Assembly: GCA_001600095.1 (NCBI GenBank)
Contig: BCIX01000004.1
Coordinates: forward strand, 810,586 to 874,585
Direction of reading: 5' to 3'
From: Bullera alba
Taxonomy: Eukaryota; Basidiomycota; Tremellomycetes; Tremellales; Bulleraceae
DNA: 64,000 nucleotides
Both the position numbers and the translations under genes were made by a program. Below are positions 31,337 to 42,700 of the stretch, piece after piece (the first letter of the stretch is position 1; each line of letters starts with the position of its first letter). The notes under the pieces are model-generated. The model saw nothing but the letters and a program-made list of their open reading frames with translations. It ran no database searches and was not told where the DNA came from.

Positions 31337-34300
31337 ATGAGCAAAGTCCCGCGGTGGGCCACTGCCAGCTCTACCAACCTGCCTCCCTCCAATGCCAGTA
31401 CTCCGTCGAAGACAAGCACAAGTGCGACTGCCAATACGACTGCGACTCCCAACGGCACTGCGACTCCTGTCACAACCGGAACACCTCTGCCGACCAAGAC
31501 CACATCCACGACTAAACCCCCCGCCCGGAATGTCTACACGCCCAAAATGGCGACGGAGGACTCGGACTCGGACTCTAGTGACGTGGTGATCGTCTCCTCG
31601 ACCGTCAAGCCCAGAGCAGGACTTAGAGCAGGACCAACGCCCGCGAGCGCGAAGAAACTGGTAGGGACTAAGCCCACCGAAGGCAAAGTCCCCCCTACGC
31701 CCAGTTCGATCAGCTCGACGCCGCTCAGAGGAGACTCTGCTGCGTTGTCCAATGAGGATATCTCGGGAAGTTCCAATAAACGCCCTAAGAATAGCTACGA
31801 CCAGTCCAATACCAGTCGCCACACTCAGCCCTCTGTTCCTGCAGGCCATGCGCGGATTCCTGCCCCCGCTCCGGCAGCAGATACCGAGCGGTCGCATGAG
31901 ATTGAGACTCTCTCTCAAATCAAAGCGACGGTTTCGACGTATGGAACGAGGCTCGATGCCATGGATGGTAAATTGACAACCATCACCTCGGACCTTTCAG
32001 GCACAATGGACACTGCCCTCGCTGAAATAAAAAACGGGGCCAAGGCGTCAGAGGAGCAAAGTTTCAACGGGTTCAAAGGGGTGTTGGACCAGGTGGAATC
32101 GCTAGGCAGGCGGATTGCAGAGTTGGGAACCCAGCTGGTCGCTTTCAAAGCGGATTTTGTCATCCTCAAGGCGGATTTTGAGGCCGAGGCGGCGATGGCC
32201 AAGGAGACCAAGAATGCCGTCGGGGCGCTGGATGAAGGAGTTAGAAGGAGTCAAGGAGACGTGTCGGCGTTGAAGTCGGAAGTGGAGACGATCAAACGAG
32301 ACATCGAGGCCATGAAGACCGGTATGGAGACCAAGGCGGATGTCGCGACGACGAGGACGGGCTTGGAGGGAATACGAGCCGAGGTCAAGGAGGTCAAGGG
32401 CGCCATGACGGTGCTGGAGACGATGAAAGAGGAGATGACGACGACGCGGACTGGTCTTGAAACGTTGCAAGCGGAGGTCAAGGAGATCAAGGGGTTTCTG
32501 GCAAGTGTGAAGACGATGCAGGGGGAGATGAACACCATGGGGGCTGGTATGGAAGGGGTACAAGCTGAAGTCAAGGAGATCAGAGGGTGTATCGGAGAGG
32601 TCGAGGAGATGAAAGCTATGAATCCTCTGGCGGGTCAAGGCGTCCCCGTGTCCGCCTCGCCGGTCCAGCAACAGCGACCCGATATACAACTGCAGGAGCA
32701 GCTACGAGAGGTCTCACGCCAGCAGGAGGATCTGGCGGCGCGGCTGAAGGCCCTGGAGGCAAAGGAGACACCAGCGGCAATAACTATGCCTTCTGACGGT
32801 GTGATTCTGAACAAATTGGACGCTCTATTCGACCTGTTGAACAAATTGAGCTCGAGAATCCCCGAGCAAAGTACTTCATCTACTCCCGCCGAGCAAGTGC
32901 CCACGGTCGCACCAGCCATGGCAACCACCGGCACCGTCGAGAAGGAATCTGCCGATGCTGGTCCATTAAGGTTCATCTGGGACTCGGACTCGCCGCCATA
33001 CTCGCCTCTTGACGACAGCGGCAGATTCAGCGAGGAGGACTTTGTCGATTACACCGGTAATGCCAACAGCCCAATTGCCAGCGGAAGCGGCAGCGGCAGC
33101 GCGGGGGGCAGCGGAAGGGGAAGCCTCAATTCTGGTGTGGAGAGCGATACCCTAATGGACATGGTGGACACCAGCACTGGTGAATTTGGTGTCAACCCCA
33201 GGGAGTTTATGGGGAACCACAGCGTGACCTCTCAGAACGACGAGGTTGACGCGTTGGGTGGATTCGACATCGAACCCTTCGACAATGACATGTGAGCGGT
33301 GCTTCATCCTGCGTTATAGGAGTTGATGTTGATCTATTTAGGTTCACCTACAACGATGGGGCATCTTCCCATCCAGCACCGGAGGGCTCTGTATCTTCAT
33401 CGTCCCATGTTCTCGACTCGGAAGAGCTGCTGCCCAAGTCTAGCAAGAAGCGGTCCTCGTCGCAAAGTCAGGATCGGTCGTCAAAGTCGACCTCCATCAA
33501 GCCGGTCAAAAAGCCCCGGTCGTCGAAAGCCGCCCAAGGGAAACGCCCAACCATTGTACCCTCCGCATCCGAGCGGTCAACGGGATCGTCAAGTGATATT
33601 GAGATAGTCGGGACGAGCTCCCGGGCCAGGATGCCCAGCAGGGAATCCTCTGGTCGGCGGAAAAGTGGTGTCCGGGCCTTTCCCGCCAGAAGGGACAGCG
33701 CGGCAAGTAGCCCACATGTCAAGGGCAAGGGAAAGAGCACGAGGCGGCCAAGAGAATCGAGTTTGTCGACGGAGCATTTCCTCACAAAGAAGCTGGGTGC
33801 TGGTGATGGCGTCAGGGGAGGAAATGGGGTTTGGCCCGCTGAATTGCCTGTGACGGTCATAGGTCTAGAGGTGAGTCGGGTTCATTTCGGTGATGCCGCC
33901 GTGTGAGACGTATTGAGGTGTGCGTCGTAGCAAGAGATCCAGTGTGATTCGGTAAGTCCCTAGTGGCTCTTTGTGTCTGGCGCTGACAGAGATCTGTCTA
34001 GTGTAATGGACGGTGAGGCATCTCAACACTCAAGGCGGTGCGCTCCCGCTGACTGCTCCCAGTGTCCATTGGGTATGTGCGGGTCTCGCCGACGACGACG
34101 AATCACCCGATGGGGATTGGTACTGTCCCGACTGTGTCGACGAGCTCCGGAAAGGTGTGTCGATGTCGCTGCTCTCATGGTGGCCTCGGTATCTCGACTG
34201 ATGGATCCAGGCCGAGCGAAAGGAACGATTCCATCGCCAAAATCGATCCACTGTATACGATGGGACTGTCTCGCCAAGTGAGTCCGCCGTATTCAGCTCG

Positions 34301-34671
34301 GGTCACGCTGACTAGGACTGTAGGGGTGCCGTCCTTGGAGAGGAGACAGGAGATGTGAAGTATTATCCAGAGTCGATTGTCGGGTAAGTCTGTCTACCTG
34401 GCTCTACTGGCTATTGTGAGCTGTGTTGATGGTCTGCAGGCGACGGAAGAACGGCAAGGATACGCAATACCTCGTGAAATGGCTGGATTGGGAAATGCCA
34501 TCTTCGACCTGGGAGCCACCCGACGCGATGAAAAACCACACGACGCTCAAGAACGAATTCGCCGAGCAGTGCAGATTGAAGGATATCTCCCTGGAGAACG
34601 ATGTCGCAATGTTACCATTGACGCGAAAGTGGTTCGACGCGAATGGAGACCTGAAGGAAAGCCCGGTGTGA
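31337..34671 (+). CDS. Coiled-coil protein with PHD-like finger and chromodomain
   Basis: First exon 31337-33291 (MSKVPRWATASSTNLPP onward): Ser/Thr/Pro-rich, a DSDSDSSDVVIVSS patch (SUMO-interacting-like), then a coiled coil of over 200 residues with three 30-31 residue repeats of TRTGLExxxAEVKEVKG type. Then acidic and Ser/Gly-rich sequence. A 50-nt GT-AG intron (33292-33341) joins FDNDM to FTYNDGASSHPAPEGS, so the next open frame belongs to the same gene. A basic Ser/Lys-rich region with DIEIVGTSS follows. Exons at 33931-33951, 34002-34012 and 34063-34154 give a PHD-like finger QCDSCNGRVHWVCAGL ... DWYCPDCVDEL. Exons 34211-34277, 34324-34383 and 34440-34671 give a chromodomain: DVKYYPESIVGRRKNGKDTQ, YLVKWLDWEMPSSTWEPPDA. 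About 930 residues. Probably a nuclear reader of histone methylation; no named orthologue is claimed. Confidence 0.75.
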
Positions 34672-35018
34672 TGGTGGACAAGTTGCTCGCTGAGAGATCG
34701 GACGGTGGGTCTGACAGCGAGTAGGCTGCTGTCGCAAGATGGACTATGAGGATTGTGAATGATCTTGAGATCGACGGGTCGCGTACAGCGAGACAGTGTC
34801 AGTGTTGTAATACTGTAGTTGAAATGTACATTAACCTCTCAGAGGTATTATATGGCTAGGTATACAACTATATGTGAGTGTGTACTCTATATTGACGACA
34901 ACAAAATCCCAAAAGAATGTCTATGCGAGCACGACAAATGTCCTCTATAGAGTCTCAAAAACCCAAAAATCTATTCTAGCAATACACTGCTCCTCCAATC
35001 CAGTCCCACAAGCGGAAG
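34672..35018. other. Convergent intergenic region
   Basis: 3' flanks of the chromodomain gene (plus) and the barwin-like gene (minus). AT-richer than its neighbours; nothing else seen. Confidence 0.45.
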
Positions 35019-35900
35019 CTAGTGGCCGCCGGCACCGACGACGACGATACGACCTAGCTGAGCGACGGCGGCGTTGATCATTGCCAAGTTGCCCATCTGG
35101 GCGAGGTTGGTCGCGTTGTTGATCCCGGATCCGCCGACCATCATGGTGGCTGTGTCGGAGGTAGTGCCGTTGGCCGCCGATGACGAGGGAAGGAGGGTGG
35201 CAGACGCCTGCGCCGCAGACGAGGCGGAGGATGAGGAGGGGGAAGCGGCGGCAGCGGAGGAGGAGGCGACTTGGACCTGGACTGGCGCAGCAGTCGAGGT
35301 TTCAGGCGCTGGAGGTGTGTACGTCGACGTAGGGGCGGGAGGGGTGTATGTCGAAGTTGGAGGTGGGGGTGGGGTGTATTCCGGTGTAGGGGATGGTTTG
35401 TGAGTAGTCGTAGGTTCCGGAGCTGGCTGTTGTTGTGGTTGACCACCACCTGGCGAGCCTGAACCAGAGTTGTACCACCAAGTCATGTCGAAAACCCCGG
35501 CGCCGGTCCCTGCGAATTGGGTGAACAGTCCCTCGGAAAGGTCCAACTCGCCATAGCCGCACGAAGGGCATTGGTCGGCAATGGTAGCTTGGACTTGTTT
35601 ACCATTGGCGGAGATGGTGATCGATCGACCGCAGTTCGGGCCGGGGTATCCAGAGCCAAATTGGGCAGAGTTGAGCGCGACAATAAAGTCGGACGGTTGG
35701 CTAATAGCGTTGTCAGTTTTAGTATCCTACGGAGATGGGAGGGGTCAGGACTCACTTGTACCATCCGCAAGCTCCGAGTCCAGTCTGGTAGTAGGTCGCT
35801 CTGTATCGCTTGGTCAGGGAGCTAGTCTCGTCTCGGGGCGAGATTGGTGCTGCGAAAGCGAGCAGTGGGGCGAGGGTGAAGAGAGCGGCGGTGAAGAGCA
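35019..35900 (-). CDS. Secreted double-psi beta-barrel (RlpA/barwin-like) protein with Ser/Pro-rich tail
   Basis: ATG 35900 opens MLFTAALFTLAPLLAFAAP, a signal peptide, followed by a dibasic SLTKR site that could be a Kex2 cleavage point. The DPBB domain follows: RYRATYYQTGLGACGWYNQP, FIVALNSAQFG, NCGRSITISANGKQVQATIA and DQCPSCGYGELDLSEGLFTQ. This is the pattern of fungal expansin/barwin-like secreted proteins. One intron lies at about 35700-35756. The rest is a linker of PTTTHKPSPTPEYTPPPPP type and a Ser/Ala-rich region. The last 30 residues are hydrophobic (NLAMINAAVAQLGRIVVVGA) and could be a GPI-anchor signal, so the protein may be wall- or membrane-attached. Neither cellulase nor expansin activity can be inferred. 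Confidence 0.85.
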
Positions 35901-37458
35901 TCCTAGTAGGTCTTGATTCTAGTGAGTAGGGTGTGGAGTGAGTTGCTTGGCTGGGTGGAGTAACGAGTGGTGGGTGTCGCTGGGACTTTTGAGAGAGGGT
36001 GGTTGGGTCGGTCGGACTGGTCTCGACGCGATCTTTTAAAGGATGGAGGGAGTAATGTTCGTCGCGTGAGCGTGCAGGAGAGGAGATTAGATAAAGAGAG
36101 GGGGGGCGATGGGTTGGGCTATGTTATATCTATACATCCTGGTCAGAGTCTGTCCTTTGCGTCTGGTCATATTCGAATCTGGGGTTCATCCTGGTTCATC
36201 GAGACCTATCGAAACCTCCCCATGCCATGCTGGTCGACAACGGCCAGATCGCAATCCACGACCTGGACTCAGAGTCAAGCACCCCGGAAATTTTAAACGA
36301 CCTCCTCCTGGACGCTGCTGGCGGCCAGGCTGCAGCCCGCTGCCCACGGCAAGGCGTCCCGCCAGCTTTATGCCTAGATTCCGGGGTGTTATCGATACCC
36401 AACCTGTCCCAATCGAGTAGATGTATGGACCCCAGTTTCATTCCCGACGACCACATGTTGAAACGAGTTCAGACCCCAAAGCCACAAATTTCACTCACCT
36501 CTTTCGCTTTCGGTCAGATCCGACGATGAAACGGGTAATTAACCCGGGTGGGGGTTACGTAACTATCCCGGGAAAGAGTCCAGGCAGGTCCAGGCCAACG
36601 GCAGCGTGAGGCCCAGGAACGGGGGCACTGTAAGTTTTCAGGGCGGGCCGGCGAGAGGCGGCAAGCTGCGCTAGCGATTGGACCGTGGGAAATGTCGAGA
36701 GATCGTAAGCGAGCTTGCGGCGAGAGATGTTGAGCCTGGTTGAGCGAAACCCGAGATCGATGTCGGATCCGATGTCGCCTATGCTGCAAGCTGCTGAGAG
36801 CTTGGTGCAGGCAAGGACTGCAGGGAGCGGATCGAATTGCGACTAGACTGCTGTGAGTCAGGCCGGCGAGCAGATGCCGTCTGTCGAGTGTCGAGTGATT
36901 GAAAGCGCGAAAGCTGTTTCGAAGCTGTGGGGAGGTGTTCACAAGAGCCTTCTTATACCGCAAATCGCCGAGCACGCAGCCTCGTCACTAGTCACTGTTC
37001 AATCTTCACACCCTACGTCTCGCGCGACAACCTCCTTCATCCCAAGTCACGTACTCACGCGGCACCCCGCTCAAAGTGCTGACGTCGTATAAAGGATCAC
37101 CGGTCGATCAGCTCGCCATGGCAGTGTCGCACTTGGACAATAACGGTTATGACGCTGGTGCCGGTGCAGCTATCACTGACGCCTGACGCTACGCTTATCT
37201 AGCATGGGGAGGCAGCTGTCAAAGGATCGAGGGTGGTCCGCGCTGATCCTCTTGCTATCCCCAGACCCCAAGGGTACCGCCGTGCTCGGAGTGAGCGCCG
37301 ACTCTGGGAGTCCATGGGCATGGTGTCACTGAGCTCGCTCTGCGCTCTCACAGTCACCACCCAGCTCCACGCCATGCTAGACGGTCAGATCCTAAGAGTG
37401 ACCAGGCTGACGCGACCCAACGACCGACAGGGCAGCAAGCGCGGCGTGGATCTGCATT
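35901..37458. other. 1.5-kb intergenic region
   Basis: Promoter of the barwin-like gene and 3' flank of a lactamase gene. It holds a perfect 10-bp palindrome GTTACGTAAC near 36555, next to CCCGGG palindromes. At 37078-37092 there is a TGACGTCG element directly followed by TATAAA. A 22-codon micro-ORF (MAVSHLDNNGYDAG...) starts about 35 nt downstream. A 100-codon plus frame at 36227-36529 is open but unrecognised. I do not call any of these as genes. Confidence 0.35.
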
Positions 37459-39268
37459 TCACGCCCCAGACTTCTCAAAGACGACTACCGGATCAGCGTT
37501 TGATCTCGGACCTCCCCCCTCGTGAAAATGATACAGGCGCAATTCGTCCCCCTTTACCTCTGCCACAAATGGCATACCATAAAGACACCTCTCCTCCTTG
37601 TTCCCCCGACTGTTGGCGACTTGGCCTTTCCACTCTATACACCCCTCGAACCTCCCCCCTCCCACGGCGGTGACTACCGGTCTGACGGAGCCGTAGTATC
37701 GGCCCAAGGTGGGGATGATGGCGCATCCAGGTCTCGTCTGGAGGTTGGAAGAGCGGTCGAACGTCCACTCTCCGGATGCGGGAGAGGTGTACGTCCCCAA
37801 GAGCAAGTCTTCCCCCTTTGGCCCCGACGGGCTCCCGTGGACTGGGGCAAAATGGTGGATGTATCGCTGCACCCCGACCTCCCTCTGCTCGTCCAGTCTG
37901 ACGTCAGCGGCATCACACCATAGGGATGCTCACCTGTCTTCCAGGTGGGATAGGTCTCCGCCGAGGATGATGCCCAGAATGTGGATTTGGATTAGAGCAT
38001 GCAGCTCGTCCCCATTGGTCGAGTTGATGAGCACTGCCACGCCGATATCCTGAACCGGAAATCTACCCACGTAAGAGCGGAACCCGCTGCAGGCGCCAGT
38101 GTGGCCTACGATGGGGATACCCCTCGACGAGGCGATAGTCACCCCTAGGCCATACTCGACATCTCCGTCGGGAAATCTGCAGCTGGCCCGACCGGAATGC
38201 AGTAGTCTAGGAGCGCAAGCGTCTTGGTACGCTGGGTTGGTGGGTAAGTGCTTCAGATAGGCGCACTGTGACTCCGCGTCAATGATCACACTACGGTATT
38301 GGGGACACGTACCATATCCTCGGCTGTGCTGATGAATCGAATACCCCCCATCCCAACTTTCTCACCCATTTGATCCAATCGATGTTCCAATCTGAACACA
38401 CTGGGCTTCCACCCATTCGCATCCACGACCTTGTGCCAGCCGGCAGCCATCGCTACGTCGGTCGACCTCTCGGTGGTGTAGCTAGAGTCGGACATGGAGG
38501 GAGGGGCAAGGATGGCTTGGTGTACGAAATCCCCGTAGGGCATGCCCACGAGGCGCTCGACAATCTCCACCGCGAGGTCGTACGTCGCGTTCGAATAGGT
38601 CGTCCACTTGTCATCGTGGAGCGGGTCGACGTGGCTCAACCTCTCGCCCTGGGCGTAAATCAGTACGTCGTACAAGTGGTCCGGTATCGGCCACGCACCA
38701 CAGTCTCGCCCTCGCTCAGTGGCCTGGACAGGAGGAAATTGTGAGCTGGCAATCCCAATCGGTGAGCGAAAATGTCTTCAAACGTGGCCCCCTCCTCGAT
38801 CTGCTTGTTCTTGAGCTTGAAGGCCGGGTGCACGTCTTTGACTCTGGACTTGAGGCCTAGGGGATATCCCTTGAGCTCGAGTGCTTGGGCTGTCGTGAGG
38901 ACTGTGAGGACTGTGAGGAGTTTGGTATTGGAGGCCAGTGGCATTCGGGTCTGCTCGTCGCGCGTCAGCGTGGCCTCCTGTCAATCTGCCCTGGCCCCTT
39001 GAGCAGACATCATCATGCTGGTGAGTGTCGTAGGGTATCTCAGACATCCCCCCAGTCTGCAACACGACGGGAGTGGAAGGAGAAGAGGCGAAGAACCCAC
39101 CCTAGGTGTCATTGGAAGCCCGACATCCCTCTCGCCGAGACAAACGACCTTATGCCCATCTCCGTGAGTTAGAGCGATTGATACCCCCGGAATGGCCCAC
39201 TTGGCCATTGTCCCCTTCAATCTCTGTTGAAACTTGTCGTCGAGGAACGCATCGAGGGGTATTGGCAT
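37459..39268 (-). CDS. Serine beta-lactamase-fold hydrolase (class C / LACTB type), copy 1
   Basis: ATG 39268 gives MPIPLDAFLDDKFQQRLKGT, then MAKWAIPGVSIALTHGDGHK. Serine-hydrolase motifs are present: SNTK in MPLASNTKLLTVLTV (S-x-x-K), YSN in TTYSNATYDLAVEIVERL (Y-x-N), and HTG in VGHTGACSGFRSYVGRF. Exons splice cleanly at MTPR/TRMPLASN, GETV/GERLSHVDP, AEDM/CAYLKHLP and beyond, ending SNADPVVVFEKSGA at 37459. The family is peptidase S12-like, a broad group of esterases, lactonases and peptidases, so the substrate cannot be read from sequence. No signal peptide is evident. A close paralogue lies at 51708-53500 on the opposite strand. Confidence 0.85.
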
Positions 39269-39778
39269 GGTGGCTGTACTCTTGGACGGAGGACCAGAGA
39301 CTGGGCATGCTGTTCTTGATGTATTGGTGCACCAGAGAGTATAGCGAGGATCGAGGTTGTCGTCCTTTCTTGTCGAGCCGCCAAACACTTGGATGGAGCA
39401 GGGGCCGCAGGGATAAAGGTACAGTTAGATCGCGACTCATGGTCATTTGACATCTGTACTGCACGTCGGTGTGTGGTTCAGGTCGAGGCGTCGAGAAATG
39501 AGATCAGTCCGACCCAGCCGCCTGTCCTGATGCAACTTGACCTCTAGACATGAGACTATAGCATAGTAAGTAGCCATACAGACAATCGATGGTATCGGGT
39601 CATTAGAGTTATCGCAACAAGCGACCAGCGGGGTCTTCCTCTCCTCCTCTTCGCCGCCACTCCCCTTCTTTCCTTTCTCTTCTCACACCCCACGGCCTCT
39701 TTTTTTGCCAGACCTTACGCTTAGACCTCGGAAGGTAGACCTCCGGCCTCCGGCCTTCGGCCCGGCCTTTGGCCTGGC
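39269..39778. other. Intergenic region, no gene seen
   Basis: Upstream region of lactamase copy 1 and 3' flank of the 39779-43874 gene. CT-rich around 39640-39710. Nothing recognisable. Confidence 0.4.
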
Positions 39779-42700
39779 CTACACCCTCTCGCTGTACATC
39801 CTCGCCGGGGATATCGCCGCTTGCGTCGCAAAGCTCGGTCCCACATTCTCCAGTTCCGACCCCAACCCATCATCATCGGTCCGGCTGATCTCGCTATTGG
39901 TCTCACTGACGAGCTCCTCCCTCTCGCCATAAGGGTGGAGCCCCTCCCGCCCGCTCTTCTCCTGCCCAGGGTGGTCACTCGGATTTTCCTCGGGATACTT
40001 GTCACTCGTCGGGGGGCTGATGGTGAACCGTCGCGGGGCGGATCGCGGTGTCGTCTCAATCCCAACGTCTGGGGTAAGTGGCCCATCCGTGAATCCGGAG
40101 GAAGAGGGCGTCTCCCCAATCGAGGCGTATGTCGACTCGCCGGCTTCCGGGGTAGCGGTCCCTTGGACCGCGTCCGCACTACCTGTAGAATGAGCATGGA
40201 CCTTCCCTCCATCGACGTGGGGCAGGGAACTGGGGGTGTAGCCCTCGTAGGTGGGATAAGTCGATGGACCGGCTTCGCCGGCCAATAACCACGCGGCGAC
40301 TCGATCCTCCGGTGTGATGGCGCTAGAGGATTGCGGGACGCCGAGTTGACTGAGCACGGCGTTCAAAAGGAGTCTACACTCGGCCACACTGGTGGCATGG
40401 GTGAGCAGCCCCCGAAGGGGAGAGAGGTCCGAGGGTGGGATTCCATGCTGCCTCGAGGCGGTGGTGGGCGGTATAGTGGTAGCCGGGGCAGTGGCGGGGC
40501 TGGCCGCGTTGCCATCTTGCGGTGCGTGGCCGGGAACGGCTTGCAACGAGTCGATCCCAGGACCATCCTGCGTCAATGCCCCAGGAGCGGGTGACGAATC
40601 GGCCGAGTCGTCCTGTACCGGCAGTGCAGGATCTGACCAGTCGATCAGTATCATCACCCACGATGCCTTGGGCCTGACTCACCTTGACCCGAGACATCCC
40701 GAGCATCCTCTCTTGCGTGTCCCACGCCAATCTCCTCCACTGCTCGTCCACCTTGCGCCCCCGCTCCCGACTCTAGCTCTGCCTCCTCAACACCCTCGTT
40801 TGCCGTCTGGAAACTGTTCGCATCGGACTTATCCGTCGGCGTGCGTTCTGAATGAGCCGACCTGGATGACAACGGAGCACCAAGTGTCAGCGCCGCGCCA
40901 GCGGCGCCAGCGGCTCCGAGGGCGGCACTTGTCGTGGTTGCCATTGGGTGAGAACCTTCATCCTTGGTATTGGCTGTCGAAACCGATTCCCCTGCGTGAC
41001 TAGTGGCCGCCGGTCCCGATGGTAGATCCGCAGCTGGGTTGACTACAGAGGCAGACTTGACCGCCCGTGCCGGCTCCTCCCCAGCGACACGCTGGACGAA
41101 TGGCTGAGTGCTGATAGTCTGGGATTCCTGCCTCGCATGCTCGGTCCTCGGGGCCGATCTCTGGGTTGTCGACAACACCTCCGTCTCCTCGTCCTGCGAA
41201 GCGGGGTTCCTCCTCGCCAAGTCGGTCACTCCGAAAGGACTTGCCGTACTACCAATTTGAGGGGCCGCCAGGGATGAGCTTGATGTCGACCTCGACTTTT
41301 CGAGAGCAGGTGGACCGGTGCGCGTGGCGCTCTTCGGGGGCAGCGGCAGCGGCGGCTGTCCTTGAGTCTGGAATGGCGACTGATTGGCTTGGAATGGAAT
41401 GGCATTGTCGGCATTGGCGGACGGCTGCGACGTGGGGACTGACACAAGAGATTTTTGTCTCCGGGGATGTTGCACTGGAGTCGGAGCGGTGGGTATGTCG
41501 TTCATCTGTCCCCTCTCCCTCTCCTTGTCTTTCACCTTCTCCCTCTCCTCCACTTTTTCCTTGGAGCCATCTTTCTCCTTGTCGCTCCTGTCGGATCGCT
41601 TGCCGGTCATCTTGGACATCAACCCCCTGAACCCCTTCGCGCTCTTTGTCGACGGAGCTGCGTCGTTCACCGCTGACGTCGGGGCATTCGAGGGCGGTGG
41701 TGTTGAATTGAAGAAATCGGCCAATTCTTGGGCTTCACTCCTGCCCTTTCTCGGCATCCCATCCTCATCCATCATGCGGTTCTGGCGCGGCCGACTTCCA
41801 GTCCCGGTGAACGACGACGTGGATTGTGAGGTGGAAAGGGGTTTGTTCGCAGAGGGTCCTTCTCGAGGGGAGAAAGAGGCTCCTGTGGGCGGAGCACCGA
41901 GGATCACCGCCGGAACCACCCTCTTCCCCTTTGGCACCTCACTCTCGGCAGGCGGAGCAGCGGCGAGGAGGTCCATCAAGCTCTCATTGCCGCCTTCTTC
42001 GGTGGTAGTAGCAGCACGAGCCGTCAGGCGATTGTTGACAAGTCGACTGGGAGGCGAAATCGCGTCAGTACGGCGTGAGGGGGGTATATTGCCAAACGAG
42101 ACGGAATCGGATTTGGCCATGGTCGGCGGGGAGCCCATCCCAGGGTTATTAGGCATTGCGGGAATCTTGTTGGGTGTGCCGATGGAGGTGTTGGGTGCTG
42201 AGCCCCTTCTGCCGTTATTATACGTCGCTCTAGTTGGTGATTCTGGCTGATTGGGCCTGTTCTTGGTCGCCTACAACCATGTCAATAGACATATCCAATC
42301 GACAAGGAAGAGCTCACCTCGAACGTCTTCAGGCGACTCGGCGTCAGACTGACTTTCATAGTCTGCCCACTCCTGACCAACTCGTCAAAGTCGTCCACTT
42401 CCTCTTGAGGCGTTCTACTCCTCTCTCCGTCGTCCATGTCGTTGTACGCGCCAATGACTCTTCGGGTGTTTGCGCTCAGGACACTTGGCGTTCGTTCATG
42501 AAGGTTCTTGTCCGCACCGAGGCGTTTGGACATGGTCGATGTCTTCCGCGACAGTCCAGCCAGTCGAGTGGACTCGAATGATGACGATCCAACTGCTTCA
42601 GGGGGTGCAGAACCCTTTTTCCGCGATGCATTGTCGATACTGGGTCCCCGGGGGCCGGAAGCTGCGCCGGCAGCAGACCTCCCAGAGTCGTGAGTCGAGC

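Noticed and set aside
37233..37673. 146-codon plus-strand frame and TATA-driven 22-codon micro-ORF nearby
   Set aside because: The long frame overlaps the conserved 3' exon of lactamase copy 1 antisense. The micro-ORF has no CaaX end (so not a pheromone precursor) and no other support.
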